Assembly (NCBI GenBank): GCA_007922225.1 | Contig: ML679995.1 | Coordinates: forward strand, 7,692,689-7,756,688 | DNA: 64,000 bases | Direction: 5' to 3' | From: Emydura subglobosa | Lineage: Eukaryota; Chordata; Testudines; Chelidae | In this document: positions 45,901 to 56,755 of the stretch, one piece after another | Layout: every line of letters starts with the position of its first letter | Numbering within the stretch: the first letter of the stretch is position 1 | The notes under the pieces: model-generated | The model's input: the letters and a program-made list of their open reading frames with translations, nothing else | Database searches by the model: none | Told to the model about the DNA's origin: nothing | Made by a program: the position numbers and the translations under genes

Positions 45901-45994
45901 TGGAAAGGAGGCGGCATGCTGAGAGTCAATGGCTGGTGCACATGGATGTTTGTGAATGGAAATGGGAAGCAAAGAGGGTTGCTAAAGGGAATTA
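42992..45994. other. unique sequence, no gene recognised
   Basis: A (GAATA)n run is at 43150-43169 and a short CA run at 43235. A 13-base A run is at 43500. The 141-codon minus frame at 43443-43868 has no recognisable family. The 44330-44580 block is AT-rich with TTAAATGG/ATTAAGC motifs and could be conserved noncoding DNA. The minus frame at 45549-46034 (161 codons) is the longest unexplained frame in the window. Confidence 0.35.
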
Positions 45995-46083
45995 GGCCCA
46001 GATCCTCAAAGATATTTAGGTGCCTATCTCCCATTGAAAATCAATGGAATAAAGTTCCTAAATACCTTTGAGGATCTGGGACT
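45995..46083. repeat. hairpin element, 89 bp
   Basis: Arms cccagatcctcaaagatatt and its near-complement aatacctttgaggatctggg flank a second dyad, ccattgaaaatcaatgg. This is a compact foldback element with at most two mismatches over about 23 bp of outer arm. Confidence 0.85.
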
Positions 46084-46774
46084 TAATGTGAAAGAAAGGG
46101 AGAGCAAGGTGACTTCTGAGCCGTGCAGTGCAAATGAAAGACAAGAGCACAGCTGGGTTTGTTCCAAACACTTCAGCTCTGGACTCCAACTCCTACAAAG
46201 AGACAAAGGGCTGAGCCATAAAACTGAGATGTAGAGTGAGGAATGGCCACACGTCAGTGGAGAATGTCCTCCCTGTCAGCTCCATAAAACACCAGCCACA
46301 ATTCAACCTGTTATTTTTAAGGTCAGAAACTCCTTAGTTACGGAAATGTGAGTTACACATTCTCGCTCTGCCTGTATGGATGGTTTCTACACTGTTGCTA
46401 GAAGAGGAGTGGGGAAGAGCTAACATGGAAGGCAATGAGGGGATGGGGAGAGAAAAGAGAGGGCTTACTGGGAGTGGAAAGCTAAGGAGCTAGGAACCAG
46501 GCCAGACAATGTAGTGGGATCCCGCTGCACACAGGATTGTGTAGTTGTTACAAACACTTCTAGGGTCTGGTACAAAGAAAACGGAAGTCAGTGGAAACAT
46601 GCATATGGAATTCAGGCTGCAGATGAACAAGAGGGCAACATGCCATAAGTCACAGTATTGTGGTCAACTCAGGAGGGGATAAAAAGGCTTCTTCACTGCA
46701 CTGTAAGTTCTCTCATCCTCAGGATCTCTGTTCCAAACCACTGTCATGGGCACGTGGCTCGTCTTGAAGATGGA
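46084..46774. other. unique sequence
   Basis: No gene or repeat is recognised. Confidence 0.4.
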
Positions 46775-47666
46775 TTGGCAGCAGCACGCAAGCAGCTGGG
46801 AGGATCCAGAACAGATCCAGTGGTAGATACACTGGAGGGTTGGGATAGGATACAGAGTGAGCTAGACAAATTGCAGGATTGGGCCAAAAGAAAGCTGATG
46901 AGGTTCAACAAGAACAAGTGCAGAGTCCCACACTTAGGACAGAAAAATCCCAGGCACTGCTACAGACTGGTGACAGACTGGCTAAGCAGCAGTTCTGCAG
47001 AAAAGGACCTGGGGGTTACAGTGGACCAGAAGCTGGATATGAGTCAGCAGTGTGCCCTTATTGCCAAGAAGGCTAATAGCATATTGGGCTGCATTAGTGG
47101 GAGCATTGCCAGCAGATCAAGGGAAGTGAGTATTCCCCTCTTTTTGGCACGGGTGAGTCCTCATTTGGAGTATTGTGTCCAGTTTTAGGACCCCCCCTGC
47201 TACAGGAAGGATATGGAAAAACTGGAGAGAGTCCAGTGGAGGGTTACAAATATGATTAGGGGGCTGGCGCACATGACATATGAGGAGAGGTTGATGGAAC
47301 TAGGCTTGTTTAGTCTGCAGAAGAGAGAGGGGAGATTTGATAGCAGCCTTCAACTACCTGAAAGGGGGTTCCAGGGAGAATGGAGTGAGGCTGTTTTCAG
47401 TGGTGGCAGATGACAGAACAAGGAGCAATGGTCTCAAGTTGCAATGAGGGAGGTCTAGGTAGGATACTAGGAAAACTTTTTTTCAGTGGTGAAGCACTGG
47501 AATGGGTTACCTAGGGAAGTGATGGAATTTCCATTCTTAGAGGTTTTTAAGGCCTGGCTTGACAAAGTCCTGGCTGGGATGATTTGGTTGGGGTTGGACC
47601 TGCTTTGAGCAGGGGGTTGGACTAGATGACCTCCTGAGGCCCCTTCCAACCCTAATCTTCTATGAA
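46775..47666 (+). mobile_element. CR1 LINE, 3' part with ORF2 coding (plus)
   Basis: The frame at 46658-47188 contains DRIQSELDKLQDWAKRKLMR, FNKNKCRVPHLGQKNP, EKDLGVTVDQKLDMSQQCAL, IAKKANSILGCI and VSPHLEYCVQF, the region after the reverse transcriptase. A frame break near 47190 is followed by [15 protein letters not shown]. The 3' end reads ccttccaaccctaatcttctatga. Its first dozen codons before about 46775 are flanking sequence. It is the longest plus-strand CR1 coding remnant here and shares its subfamily with 1.07-1.68 kb. Confidence 0.92.
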
Positions 47667-49124
47667 CACAGGTTTTCCAGCATGCATTTGCCAGCAGCTA
47701 ACTAGTCAACAAGCCGATCTTCGAGGGGGAGGGGGAGTTGGTGAGTGGCCGGGTCACAGACAGGAAAATTGTCCATGTGGTCTAGTGCTCTCATAACAAC
47801 CCCCTAAGTCAAAAAAGGTCTGAGTGCTCAGAACCATGCATTCCACTCTCCCAGATCCAGGTCACAATTCATTTTCATAGGGCATTTCCCTCCTTTTCAT
47901 CTTTCAGCAGCAAAATAAACTGGGCTGAGATGTAACAGGCATAGAACAGCTGGTACCAGCCAGAGAAAAACCTGCCTTCAAATACCCAACATTCAAAACA
48001 GCGACGTCCCTGCCCTAAACCTCAGGGCACTTTATTCAGACCAGATAATGTAACATCCAGACAAACTTCAGCTTTTCAAATATCAGCCTCAGAACCAAAC
48101 TTCACCCTCCAACCCCTCCACAGCTTTTGGTTTGATTTGGTTACATCTGTCCCCAATATCTTGAAGGAAGAACTTTTCGACTCATTACTGAAACCTCCCT
48201 CCTTTTAGGTGCTTCAAGCTGTGTCTTACTTGGCTGCCCCAGTAGCTCTGTTCATTCCGCTGCACTCCTTTTCCAGCTTCTTCACACACCCTGTTTAATA
48301 TATTCTCTGGCCATATCTCCTGAGTCATTCTCTCTGCCTTATTCTGAGCTAAGTTCCCTATTTCTGCCTACTCTTCTTTAAGGCCAAGCACTTTCCCTGG
48401 TGCCTCAGGAGAATATGCTGTATCAGCTCCAGATCCAGCCATGGTCATTAACCCAAGATATTCATCCATGATTTGGCATGAATGCAGTGCAAACTCCACA
48501 ACCAATGGCGTTTTGAAACCAAGCTGGAAATTGTCACCAAACACCAATGGGGATAACATGTGAGACAATGAACAATCACAAGCACATTGTTATATTCTCC
48601 TTTGAGAAGAATGAATGTATGTTTCATATTTGTTACAGCTATAAAGAGTCACCTTATTAAAAACCCCATACTGTCACCATTTCCCCCTTTGTTTTCTTTA
48701 CTGTATCTACGACAAATCACAAATTCCTCAGTAGATCCCAGGGGTCTGACATTCCTGGTCCAAAATATGGACCACACTCAAATATGGACCAAATTCAAAA
48801 CTGATGAAATACTGTTTTTGACTGTGGGACCCATTGCAACCAGCTACTGATGAGGATAAAAGCAGAGCAGGATTCAGGAAAGGATTTAAGTGAATAACAA
48901 GGATATGATGAATTATACTAAGAACAACCTGCCCCTAATAAACCCCAAGGTTTTGGATCTGATATAAACTTTCAATTTTCAGGCTTTAAGCCAACCTCTA
49001 ATTCTTGGTGCTTAGGAGAAACTTTCCTCAGGGCAGATCATCCCATTACTGTCTGCTGAAAGCTTTCTTCCTCATTCCTCCAAAGCATGGGGTATTGGTG
49101 GAAACAGGATACAGCCTGTAGCCG
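47667..49124. other. unique sequence, no gene recognised
   Basis: I see no gene or repeat over about 1.45 kb. Confidence 0.4.
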
Positions 49125-49581
49125 GGAGGTGTGGCCTCCCTCTGAGATTGACACAGAGGGAGAGACAAACCCGCCCTGGGGGTGGGAACCCAGAAAGACA
49201 ACACCTGTCCAAAGGCAGGTAGGCGGGGCTAGGCCTTTAAAACCCAGGCCTGCTCGCTCAGTCAGGGGCCAGTGGCCGAGGGAGAAGGACGCCTCTCCCT
49301 TGGTGCTTGAGCCTAGGGCCACGCCCAACATCCACCCAGAGGAGAAGCTGCCGGATCTACCCATGGCGTGGGGCCCTGCCGATCTGAAGGAGTTGCCTGA
49401 ACCATACGACCCAGAGGAAGGCCTCCCCAAACTGCCTACTGCCTGGGAGCCTGAGGACTTAGAGGAACTGCCCTCCGCAGAGGACCCCACACAGTTTCCA
49501 GACCTGCCGCCGATTGACTGTGAGGGACTCGTGGGACTCCCGCGTGCCTTCTTCCCCAGCGACCCAGAGGGAGACGACTAG
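49087..49581 (+). CDS. hypothetical ORF with 25-residue acidic proline-rich repeats
   Basis: I do not recognise this protein. The 164-codon frame begins in flanking DNA, so the first in-frame ATG at 49363 (72 codons) may be nearer a real start. Residues 85-109 and 110-134 are two copies of a 25-residue unit, EEKLPDLPMAW...YDP and EEGLPKLPTAW...EDP, with conserved LP, AW, DL and ELP positions. Residues 135-164 are a degenerate third copy, FPDLPPID...GLPRAFF, ending PEGDD. The protein would be acidic and proline-rich, probably unstructured, with no signal peptide or membrane segment. It follows TATA-like and GC-box-like motifs within a CpG-rich repeat. It could be an uncharacterised retroelement product or a compositional artefact. 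Preservation of frame across the repeats favours past coding. Confidence 0.35.
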   Translation: MGYWWKQDTACSREVWPPSEIDTEGETNPPWGWEPRKTTPVQRQVGGARPLKPRPARSVRGQWPREKDASPLVLEPRATPNIHPEEKLPDLPMAWGPADLKELPEPYDPEEGLPKLPTAWEPEDLEELPSAEDPTQFPDLPPIDCEGLVGLPRAFFPSDPEGDD

Positions 49582-50148
49582 CCCCAGATACTCTAGGGAG
49601 AGTGTGGGAGGAAGAAGCCCAGGGAAGCCAACTACGGTGTGGCTGAGCTGACACTCGCTGTGAATCAGCGCGTATCGGCCGGAGCCCCGCTAACGGGACA
49701 CCCCGTCACTGACAGGGCCCTAGGCTGGGACGCAGTGGAGATGGGTGGACCTGTGTTCCCCTCCCCCCCTTCCCTCACCCCGACCTGGGGTGGATGCCGG
49801 CTGAGCGCCAGAACCTGTCCCTTACTGCCTGCCCCGCCCTGCCTAAGGGCCGGGCCATAGACTGCTGCTCACCCTGCTAAGGGCTCGAGCCTGAGTGTGT
49901 TTGCCTGCCTGCCCTCCAGGGAGGCTAGGCGATAGACCGTTTCCTCGCCCTGCTGAGGGCTGAGTCCCTGGCTGAGGGTCGGACTATAGACTGCTGGCAT
50001 GCCCCGGGGGATGGCATTCCCCCAAAGGAGCGGCCTGAACCAAGGCTCGCCCTACTGAGGACCAGAGGCGGCCCCTTAATTCGGACTCCCAGAAGGGCGT
50101 AGGCACCAGGAGGTGTGGCCTCCCTCTGAGATTGACACAGAGGGAGAG
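49125..50148 (+). repeat. CpG-rich island bounded by a 40-bp direct repeat
   Basis: An identical 40-bp sequence beginning ggaggtgtggcctccctctg occurs at 49125-49164 and 50109-50148. Each copy contains a 9-bp stem, ctccctctg/cagagggag. The DNA between is far richer in G+C and CpG than its surroundings. A TATA-like tttaaaa lies near 49228, downstream of ggcggggc, followed by gctcagtcaggg, so promoter-like sequence precedes an open frame. Further right (49845-50060) a noncoding phrase 'atagactgctg' recurs at 49858 and 49988, near repeats of ccctgctgaggg. This resembles a retroelement segment, but I cannot assign a family. Confidence 0.75.
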
Positions 50149-50334
50149 CTACCAGCGCCGCTGCCTACAGGGGAATTTCTACACAGCCCCAGATTGTATT
50201 ACTTTCCCTAAGGCATTTCTTTGGACAATGTGCATCTCCCTGAGCCTTGCCTCCATCCAACATGGGAAGATGCCTGCACAGATCCTTATCCCACAGCTAG
50301 TATCCCCTTTCTGTACAGGACTGGGAGATCTGAA
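50149..50334. other. spacer, no gene recognised
   Basis: I see nothing in it. Confidence 0.4.
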
Positions 50335-50455
50335 CATTGAAACAGATAGGTAAGCCGTGGCCGACTGATTTGCCAAAGGTCACACATAGTTGAATTGTTG
50401 CTCAAAAGGCCCAGGTGGCCTGACTGCCAATCTGAGCCCCTACCCACTAAATGAG
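50335..50455 (-). mobile_element. possible degraded MIR-type SINE (minus)
   Basis: 'actgatttgccaaaggtcacacat' resembles the complement of the MIR core, and 'ggcctgactgccaatctgagccc' resembles the head region. Strongly diverged. Confidence 0.5.
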
Positions 50456-50999
50456 AGTCAATCTCTCAACAATTCTGCTTGAAGCTAGTGTGATGCATCC
50501 CTCACCTGCCATATTGCACAGTGAGGCCTGACATCACACACTAAGATTTACTCCTCTGTGCTATAAGCCAACCACATTCTGCAATTACAGGGGCTTTTTT
50601 TTTCTCTTTCTTCCCATAAAATGAATTATTTGAGTTTACGGACCTTAATGATTTTCCCTTGCTCTTAATTAGGTAATTAAACCCTGAGTTCAGATCATAA
50701 CATGTCATACTAACGATAGCTATTTAATCAAAATGTCCATTTGTTTTCATTATATTAAGTTTAGTAAGGATGCTTAAGTACATTTCATGTTAATTGAGTT
50801 TTAGTTTTTCACTATGTATTTATATATAAATACATAGTAAGAAAAGACCTGTAGAATTTAATAGCAACATAATAAATTCAGTCTTTTCTTTCAACATCCT
50901 ATGGAAATTGAAAGAATGATATCCCTGGTATAGAATTCTACAGGATGATTTTTAAAAGAAAAAAATAGAAAGTGTAACATTTCTCTATTATAGTGTATT
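50456..50999. other. AT-rich unique sequence with a 28-bp perfect palindrome
   Basis: The palindrome lies at 50811-50838. Its left half is actatgtatttata and its right half is the exact complement. The surrounding AT-rich DNA (taattaggtaattaaa at 50668) is free of repeat signatures. No gene is seen. Confidence 0.5.
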
Positions 51000-51135
51000 G
51001 CCTAGATTTTCACAAGTGGCTAGTAATTCTGGGGATTTCATTTATGGCTCCCCAACTTAAGGAGCCTTTAAGGAGCCTGATTTTGAGAAAGTGCTGAACA
51101 ATCACCCTCTGAAAACTGGGTCCCTTCCAAGTCCT
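51000..51135. repeat. interspersed palindromic-type repeat fragment
   Basis: 'ttttcacaagtggctagtaattctggggatttca' and 'gcctgattttgagaaagtgctgaacaatcacc' match the family seen in reverse at 41.33-41.48 kb. Confidence 0.5.
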
Positions 51136-52319
51136 TCTAGATGTACACTCACAAACCAAGGCATCTGAAATCACTGGTCATATCTGAAAATCGTGCCCTC
51201 TAGGCTTGTAAATTGCACACGACTCTGCAACTTTTGTAGGAGTTCATTTGATTTGTCCTCGTTAAATTCTATAGGACTTTCCCAGGAAGGTTTTAAGACA
51301 TCAGATAATAAATTCAGGATGGTGGCAGTTGAAGCCAAGTTGCTCTCAACCACCAAGCATCTTCCCTCCGCCTCCCCGCAGTGCAGGACACCGGCAGTAA
51401 TTCTTAATTTTTCACCAGATAAAACTGAAAATGATGCACCCAAGTATGACACTAAAAGCACAGAGAAAATGAATGGCTAAAGGAAAGGCAGAGGATGGGT
51501 AAACAGGATTCCCTGCCCTTGCCAGAATGTTGGCAGATAATCATCCTTTACAATGACAACTTCATTAATTAATGCTTTGGTTCTTTCCCTTACTGAGGAA
51601 TAGCAGTACTGAATACCAAATGTCTGGGCTCTTTTGTTCCATTGCCACAATGTAGGGGATTTTCTACAGCCTCCTGCTAAATTGGGAGTGACACCAAAGC
51701 CTTCTGGAAGGAAATGAAAATTCTGTATATGAGGAGTGTTATTTGAGTGCCCATCAAAGTGCTTCTGGAGCCCTTTAAGAAAGTAAAGTCCTGTCAAGAT
51801 TAGACAAATATGTATGTTGATGTAGTTTACACTGAGGCAAAACTGTAATGAAGACTCCGTGTGAAACCAGGCTTGCACTTGTGTGACCTGTCATGGCAAC
51901 TTACGGGGGCATGACCCATCTTGTACTATGCAGCACATCTCCATTGAGAGTAGAACTGGTGCTGCTACAACAGTATAACAAATAATAAAATATAAAAGAG
52001 ACCTAAATAAAGCAGAACGGATAGGGACTAGGTGGGGCAAAAGACCTAGGTTCCCTAGAATATCCAGATTTATTAGGATAGTGGGAGGTGAAAGAAAAGA
52101 TTTGCAAGAGATCTGTACGCCCCTACAAATACAGCCTGCTCTGAACAAGAATTCCTTAGCCTAATAATGAACTTCATAGTGCTCCTGCAATTGTGGCAAC
52201 AATGATCTCTGCATGCCCTTTGCCTACATAGTGAAGCTGGCCTGTTTCTGAACAGATTATTAGTGTTAGTGAAACATGCCATGTAAAAGGTCGAGCTGTG
52301 CAGAGGATACAAATACCAT
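51136..52319. other. unique sequence, possible chance ORFs
   Basis: Minus-strand frames at 51171-51461 (96 codons) and 51477-51878 (133 codons) are adjacent but in different frames. The first has an amphipathic helix-like stretch LLQKLQSRVQF. No family is recognised and no convincing splice context was found. Function unknown, if any. Confidence 0.3.
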
Positions 52320-52718
52320 TTTGCTAAGGATTTCTAAATTTTGAAATCTGGCTTTGTTCCAAACCTGACCAAACCCAAACATTTCAAAATTCTCCGCAAA
52401 GACAAAAAAATTGTTTCAGGTCAATCAAAACATTTCATTTCAATGTTGACTTTAACTTCTTATGTTTTAATATATAAAATATATATTCTATATCTCTTAA
52501 TACAACATTTCAATGTGACTTTTCATTTTGATTTTTTAAATGACAATCCGAACACTTTGTTCTAACCATGTCCGAAGGGGTTTGGACATTGTCAGAATTG
52601 TGGTTTTCTTCCTAAAAGAAATTCTGGCAAGAACGATCTGATATCATGAAGCTCTTTGACAGAACTGCAAATTCTGAGGGAACAGGGTTTTGTCAAAGTT
52701 TATCCAACCATCTCTAGG
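52320..52718. repeat. AT-rich palindromic interspersed repeat (copy 4)
   Basis: Rich in catttcaa/ttgaaatg dyads and ends tccaaccatctctag at 52703-52717, the diverged form of the ccagctcta end. Confidence 0.6.
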
Positions 52719-52993
52719 GCCGTGCAAGCTGGACTTATCTTTTAAGTAAATTATGGAGTACCAGAAAATAAACTGACTGGTGAGAATGGGCACCACTGTG
52801 CCATCCACCGGGTAGAATCAAAACTGTTTCTGAAGTGTGTTCTGTAGGACCTGTACTGCTATGTATTCACTCCTGAATTCTCCGTTGGCTCAAGAGGCAG
52901 CAGCTTGAAATTTCAGAGCAGGAGGATCTCGTATCTATCCCCAGAGTTGCCTTATTGGTGACAATCACTTTAAAAAAATAACTGTGATCAACT
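52719..52993. other. spacer
   Basis: I see nothing in it. Confidence 0.4.
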
Positions 52994-54036
52994 TTCACAA
53001 AAGGACTTAGGCACCCAACTTCCACTTTAGGCACCTAAATCCCACAACCAGACCCCACTGGGGTTTGCAAAACCCCTGCTAAGCTGCCCCTGAACCATGT
53101 ACGCACCTACCTTTACTGGGCACCTACAATTGTATAGTAAAGTTCCATAGGTGCTTGTGTTTCTGCCTCGGGGCACATGAAGAGAAGCTTCACGCCAGGC
53201 GTCTGGACTCCTAAAACCCCAAAGCAAAGCACAAACTATGGAAAGGTAGATGGTCTTCTGCCTACTCCACCTATGGGGCTCAATCCAGTATGTGTGCGTT
53301 CCCTATGGGCTCAGGCCCCTAGAAGCAAGTTTACACAAAATGGCCAGAGGGAGGAGGATCTCCGGGTTATTTTTAGTCTCATGGTTAGGGTACTCGCCTG
53401 GGATATGGAAGACCTCCAGTTCAAGTGCCCTTCTCCCTCTTGGGTGCCTTCACCATGGGGGGTGAGAGCAATTCTGATGTGAGATTGCCTCTGCCTCTTC
53501 TGTTCAACTTGTTGCACAGTGGATAAATCATTTTAAAATTCATTGGAACCGGGGGGGACTGCATCCTGGGTCTCCCACACGCGTGCTCTAACCAACAAGC
53601 AACGGTGTCATTCTGATGCTTGTGCATGGTCTCTGGCCCAAAGGCTACTTCATTATTTAGCCATAGTGGAGCAGCTCCAAGAGGAGATACTGAGGGATCC
53701 CCACGTCAGAATATGCTGAAGCCCAGTGCCTAGGAAACTCATGTGGGAGCGAATGCAAATCCCTTCCTCCCCCTCAGGTGGCGTGAGACTTGACCTAAGT
53801 GTCTTCCACAGTCTAGGTGAGGCTCCTAACCACTGGGCTAAAAGTCTGATAATCTGAAGCACCTCCTTGCAGCCCTTATTTAGGTGCCTAGTTCCAAGAG
53901 AGGAAGCAGGGCTTAATAGCTTCCCTTGGCTACCTTAGCTGATCAACCTCCTAAGAGCTGGCTTTTTGTGAATCCCTTTCTAAGGCCCATTCATTGCGTA
54001 GGGAGCCTAGGCGCCTGACCCAGGCTTTGTAAATCC
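52994..54036. mobile_element. composite element with three tRNA-promoter-like modules
   Basis: The left end ttcacaaaaggacttaggc and the right end, read as complement (tttacaaagcctgggtcagg), are imperfect inverted repeats. Module 1 (plus, 53377-53430): 'atggttagggtactcgcctggga' (A-box-like) and 'agttcaagtgccc' (B-box-like). Module 2 (minus, 53558-53602): complement 'gttggttagagcacgcgtgtgggagaccc'. Module 3 (minus, 53780-53840): complement 'tagcccagtggttaggagcc' with 'ggtcaagtctcac'. I infer a DNA-type element into which tRNA-derived sequence was captured, or one that arose by fusion of SINEs. No protein coding is seen. Confidence 0.65.
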
Positions 54037-54679
54037 TAATGATGTTGTAGGTGTCACCATGCCTACATTTCTTTGCAAAGGGAGTAGCCCATTTGTCTTC
54101 ACTAAAGCAAGTTGCAGCATGGAGAAAGGAGCCAAATTCATCCCTGGTATAACTCCAAAGAAGTCATCCTTTTGATGGGACCTGGGAATTGTTATGGTCT
54201 AATATTTAGAAAGAACAAAAGCGAGACCTTTTTGTCTTTAGGTTGCTGGTTTGAAATATAGTAATTTATTCATGCACACTCGCAACATGGTAATTGTTCT
54301 AATACCTTTCACTAAATTCAGTTTTTTTTAAAAAAATCTAGGGGGCATCTAACTTAAATTTGCATACCCTGCCAAAAAAAAAAAAATCATGGCTGGATTT
54401 GCATTAATGGCTGAGAAAAAACACATTTTTTTGCCTCTAATTTGGGCATAGCTCAGGCAAACTGGGCAAATCCACTCCTGTGCTATCCCCTCACTCTATT
54501 TTTCTCAAACCCTATTTGCAGATCTTCCAGAGAGGTCCCTCTCTTGGCAAGGTTACTTTTATCATACTGAGAATTGAAGAGCCCAGAGTATATGTTAGCC
54601 GGGGTGATTGCAACCGTTGCCAATGCTGCACTGACTTTAAACCGTATTTCTATTGCAACAGTGCCTATAAACTTCAACT
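54037..54679. other. unique sequence
   Basis: AT-rich with an A run at 54375-54386. No gene. Confidence 0.4.
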
Positions 54680-54897
54680 GAAATTAGGGTCCCTGGATGC
54701 TAAACACTGTGCAAACACACAGTGAAAGACAGTACCTGTCCCAAAGAGCTTAAAATATGAATAGACAAGACAGATCAATCATGGGAGGAAAACAGAGGCA
54801 AAGTGACTTGCCCAAGGTCTTGCAGCAGAACTCGGAATAGAACCCAGATATCTGGATTGCCGGGCTATTGCACTACCCATTAGATCACAGTGTCTCT
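54680..54897 (-). mobile_element. MIR/CORE-type SINE with L2-like tail (minus), full length
   Basis: In complement the head is 'agagacactgtgatctaatggg', with 'gatatctgggttctattccga' (B-box side). The core is the complement of 'aagtgacttgcccaaggtcttgcag'. The tail is the complement of 'actgtgcaaacacacagtgaaagacagtacctgtcccaaagagctta'. Best-preserved SINE in the window. Confidence 0.92.
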
Positions 54898-56415
54898 GAT
54901 TTGTCTTGTACGTGGTTAAAAAATCCTGCTGCGCAAGGATCTTCCTTCTGTTAATTCACCCGCGCAAGTGGATTCTGTTGGGATCAAAGCTATATTTAGG
55001 CCTGATAAAAGCCTCCTGTGATTTTTAAGAGTCCGTTCTGATAATGTTTAACAGCTTAAGCTGAACTGTGCATGTGCAAGAAACTGCCGAGTAATCATGT
55101 TTGTGACGAAAATCAAAGATAAAATAGCCACAAAGCAAAAAGCAACTGGCTTGAACAAATACTAAACCTGCACTGACAGAGGAGGAGCGTTAACATGGAA
55201 ATGAGAGACTAATAATCAGTATAAGAAAAAGACAACGCAAAGTTATAAGTAAGTCTGTGTGACAGGGAGGTTGAAGTTGTGAATTGTGCAGTGCTGAAGG
55301 CCACGGTGTGGTGAGGCTGCCCTGATGAGCTTCCCACTTATGAGTAACTGATCATTATTTACTAGCACTTTGTGTTAATAAAGATTTGTAAGACCCGTTT
55401 GCTGAGCAAGTGAACCTCTACCCAGCAGATACGTTTTAAATGTTGAGGGCTTTAGCTACATCAAGATACTGTAATGACCAACGTTATGGTGCTTAGCATG
55501 GATTTCAATAAACCATACATGACTAGTGAAGGATAACATGATGACTCAGCTTCTGTAGAAATGGTTGGATTCGCATGCGAATCAAAGACTCATAACATCA
55601 CCTAGCCCAACTACTGAGATGTGATGTGTTTATTAGATCAGCAATTTCAGTTTTAATCCTATTCAAACGATTTACAGTTATGTGACACTAAACTCTTCTA
55701 ATTGATGGAATGGCATGACAGTGTTTAGATGGAGGAGTGGCATGTAACGTCAGACTATGAAGACTAAATTGGTGGTGAGGACAGTTCCTCCAAGCCATCC
55801 AATTACTTGCTAATCTTATTTAAATTGTATTGCTTCCCAAATTGGAAAGATTAGATTGTAATTAGCTGTTTTCCCCCATCAATCTAGATTGTGCCTTTCT
55901 AAACAATCTTTTGATAATGATCGTATCCCTCTTCCCCACAACTTCAGGGAAATTTCAGAGCCAAATATTAAACAGGCAGTTATGAAACTGTGCTCAACCA
56001 CCTGTCCTCTTGACCCACAGCTGACCTGGTTAACAAAGGACTGTATATCTCAATTAGTCCAGGTGATCCCAGAGCCTGCCATTCTATAATTAATGTTGGG
56101 TCTTTTTCCCCCCCACAATTTACCCTAAGCTCCTTTCATCATACCCATACTCAAGACATATTCTTTGCTGGTGGAAGAAATGTCCAGATGCGGTCTAAAA
56201 TTGAGCTAAGGTGACTGAGAAGGCGGCAGTGGCACAGACATTTACTGCCATCATATCTTTGATCAAATTGTCTTTGGCTGAGAGGGCAAAGTAGTAAGCA
56301 AGAGGGCAAGGGTTCACTAAAATGGATGCTTATGGTTAGGCTCCAAAGTCTGTGTTTAGGCATTTAAATAAATGGCCTCATTTTTAAAAAGTACTAAGTG
56401 TCTTGCAGCTCCTAC
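54898..56415. other. unique sequence, no gene recognised
   Basis: No repeat or exon is recognised over 1.5 kb. The plus frame at 55889-56089 has no family features. Even AT-rich composition could hide conserved noncoding DNA. Confidence 0.35.
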
Positions 56416-56755
56416 TGACAATAATACAGTGGAGGAAAAATACGGAGAAGAAAGGGGAGCAGAGAAGCACTGAGAGAGAGACAGGTAGCAGGACAGTGTG
56501 AAAGAGAGCCAGAGAGGGCCTGGGGCAGGGAAAAAGAGACAGAATGGCAGAAAATCAAGGAGGATAGGAGGAGATAAATACTGGTGAGGGAAAGAAGAGA
56601 AAAAACAATAGATGGAAAAAGAAAAAGGGGGAGAAAATGTAAGATAGAGATGGAAGAAGACAAAGAGAAGAAAGTGAAGAAATAGAAGGAGCGGGTAAAA
56701 AGAAGGAATAAAGAAATGGAAACAAAGAAAAGAACATGAACACACGAATTAAGGA
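56416..56755. repeat. polypurine tract, about 340 bp
   Basis: The plus strand is overwhelmingly A and G, such as gagagagagaca and gaaaaagaaaaaggggg, with few pyrimidines. The three overlapping minus frames at 56356-56774, made of F, L and S, are artefacts of polypyrimidine sequence. Confidence 0.85.

Noticed and set aside
49125..50148. Complete LTR retrotransposon bounded by the 40-bp repeats
   Set aside because: The repeats are too short for LTRs and no gag, protease or reverse transcriptase motif lies between them.
53377..53430. Functional tRNA gene
   Set aside because: A- and B-box-like phrases are present but no complete cloverleaf or anticodon arm can be traced, and the segment is inside a mobile composite.
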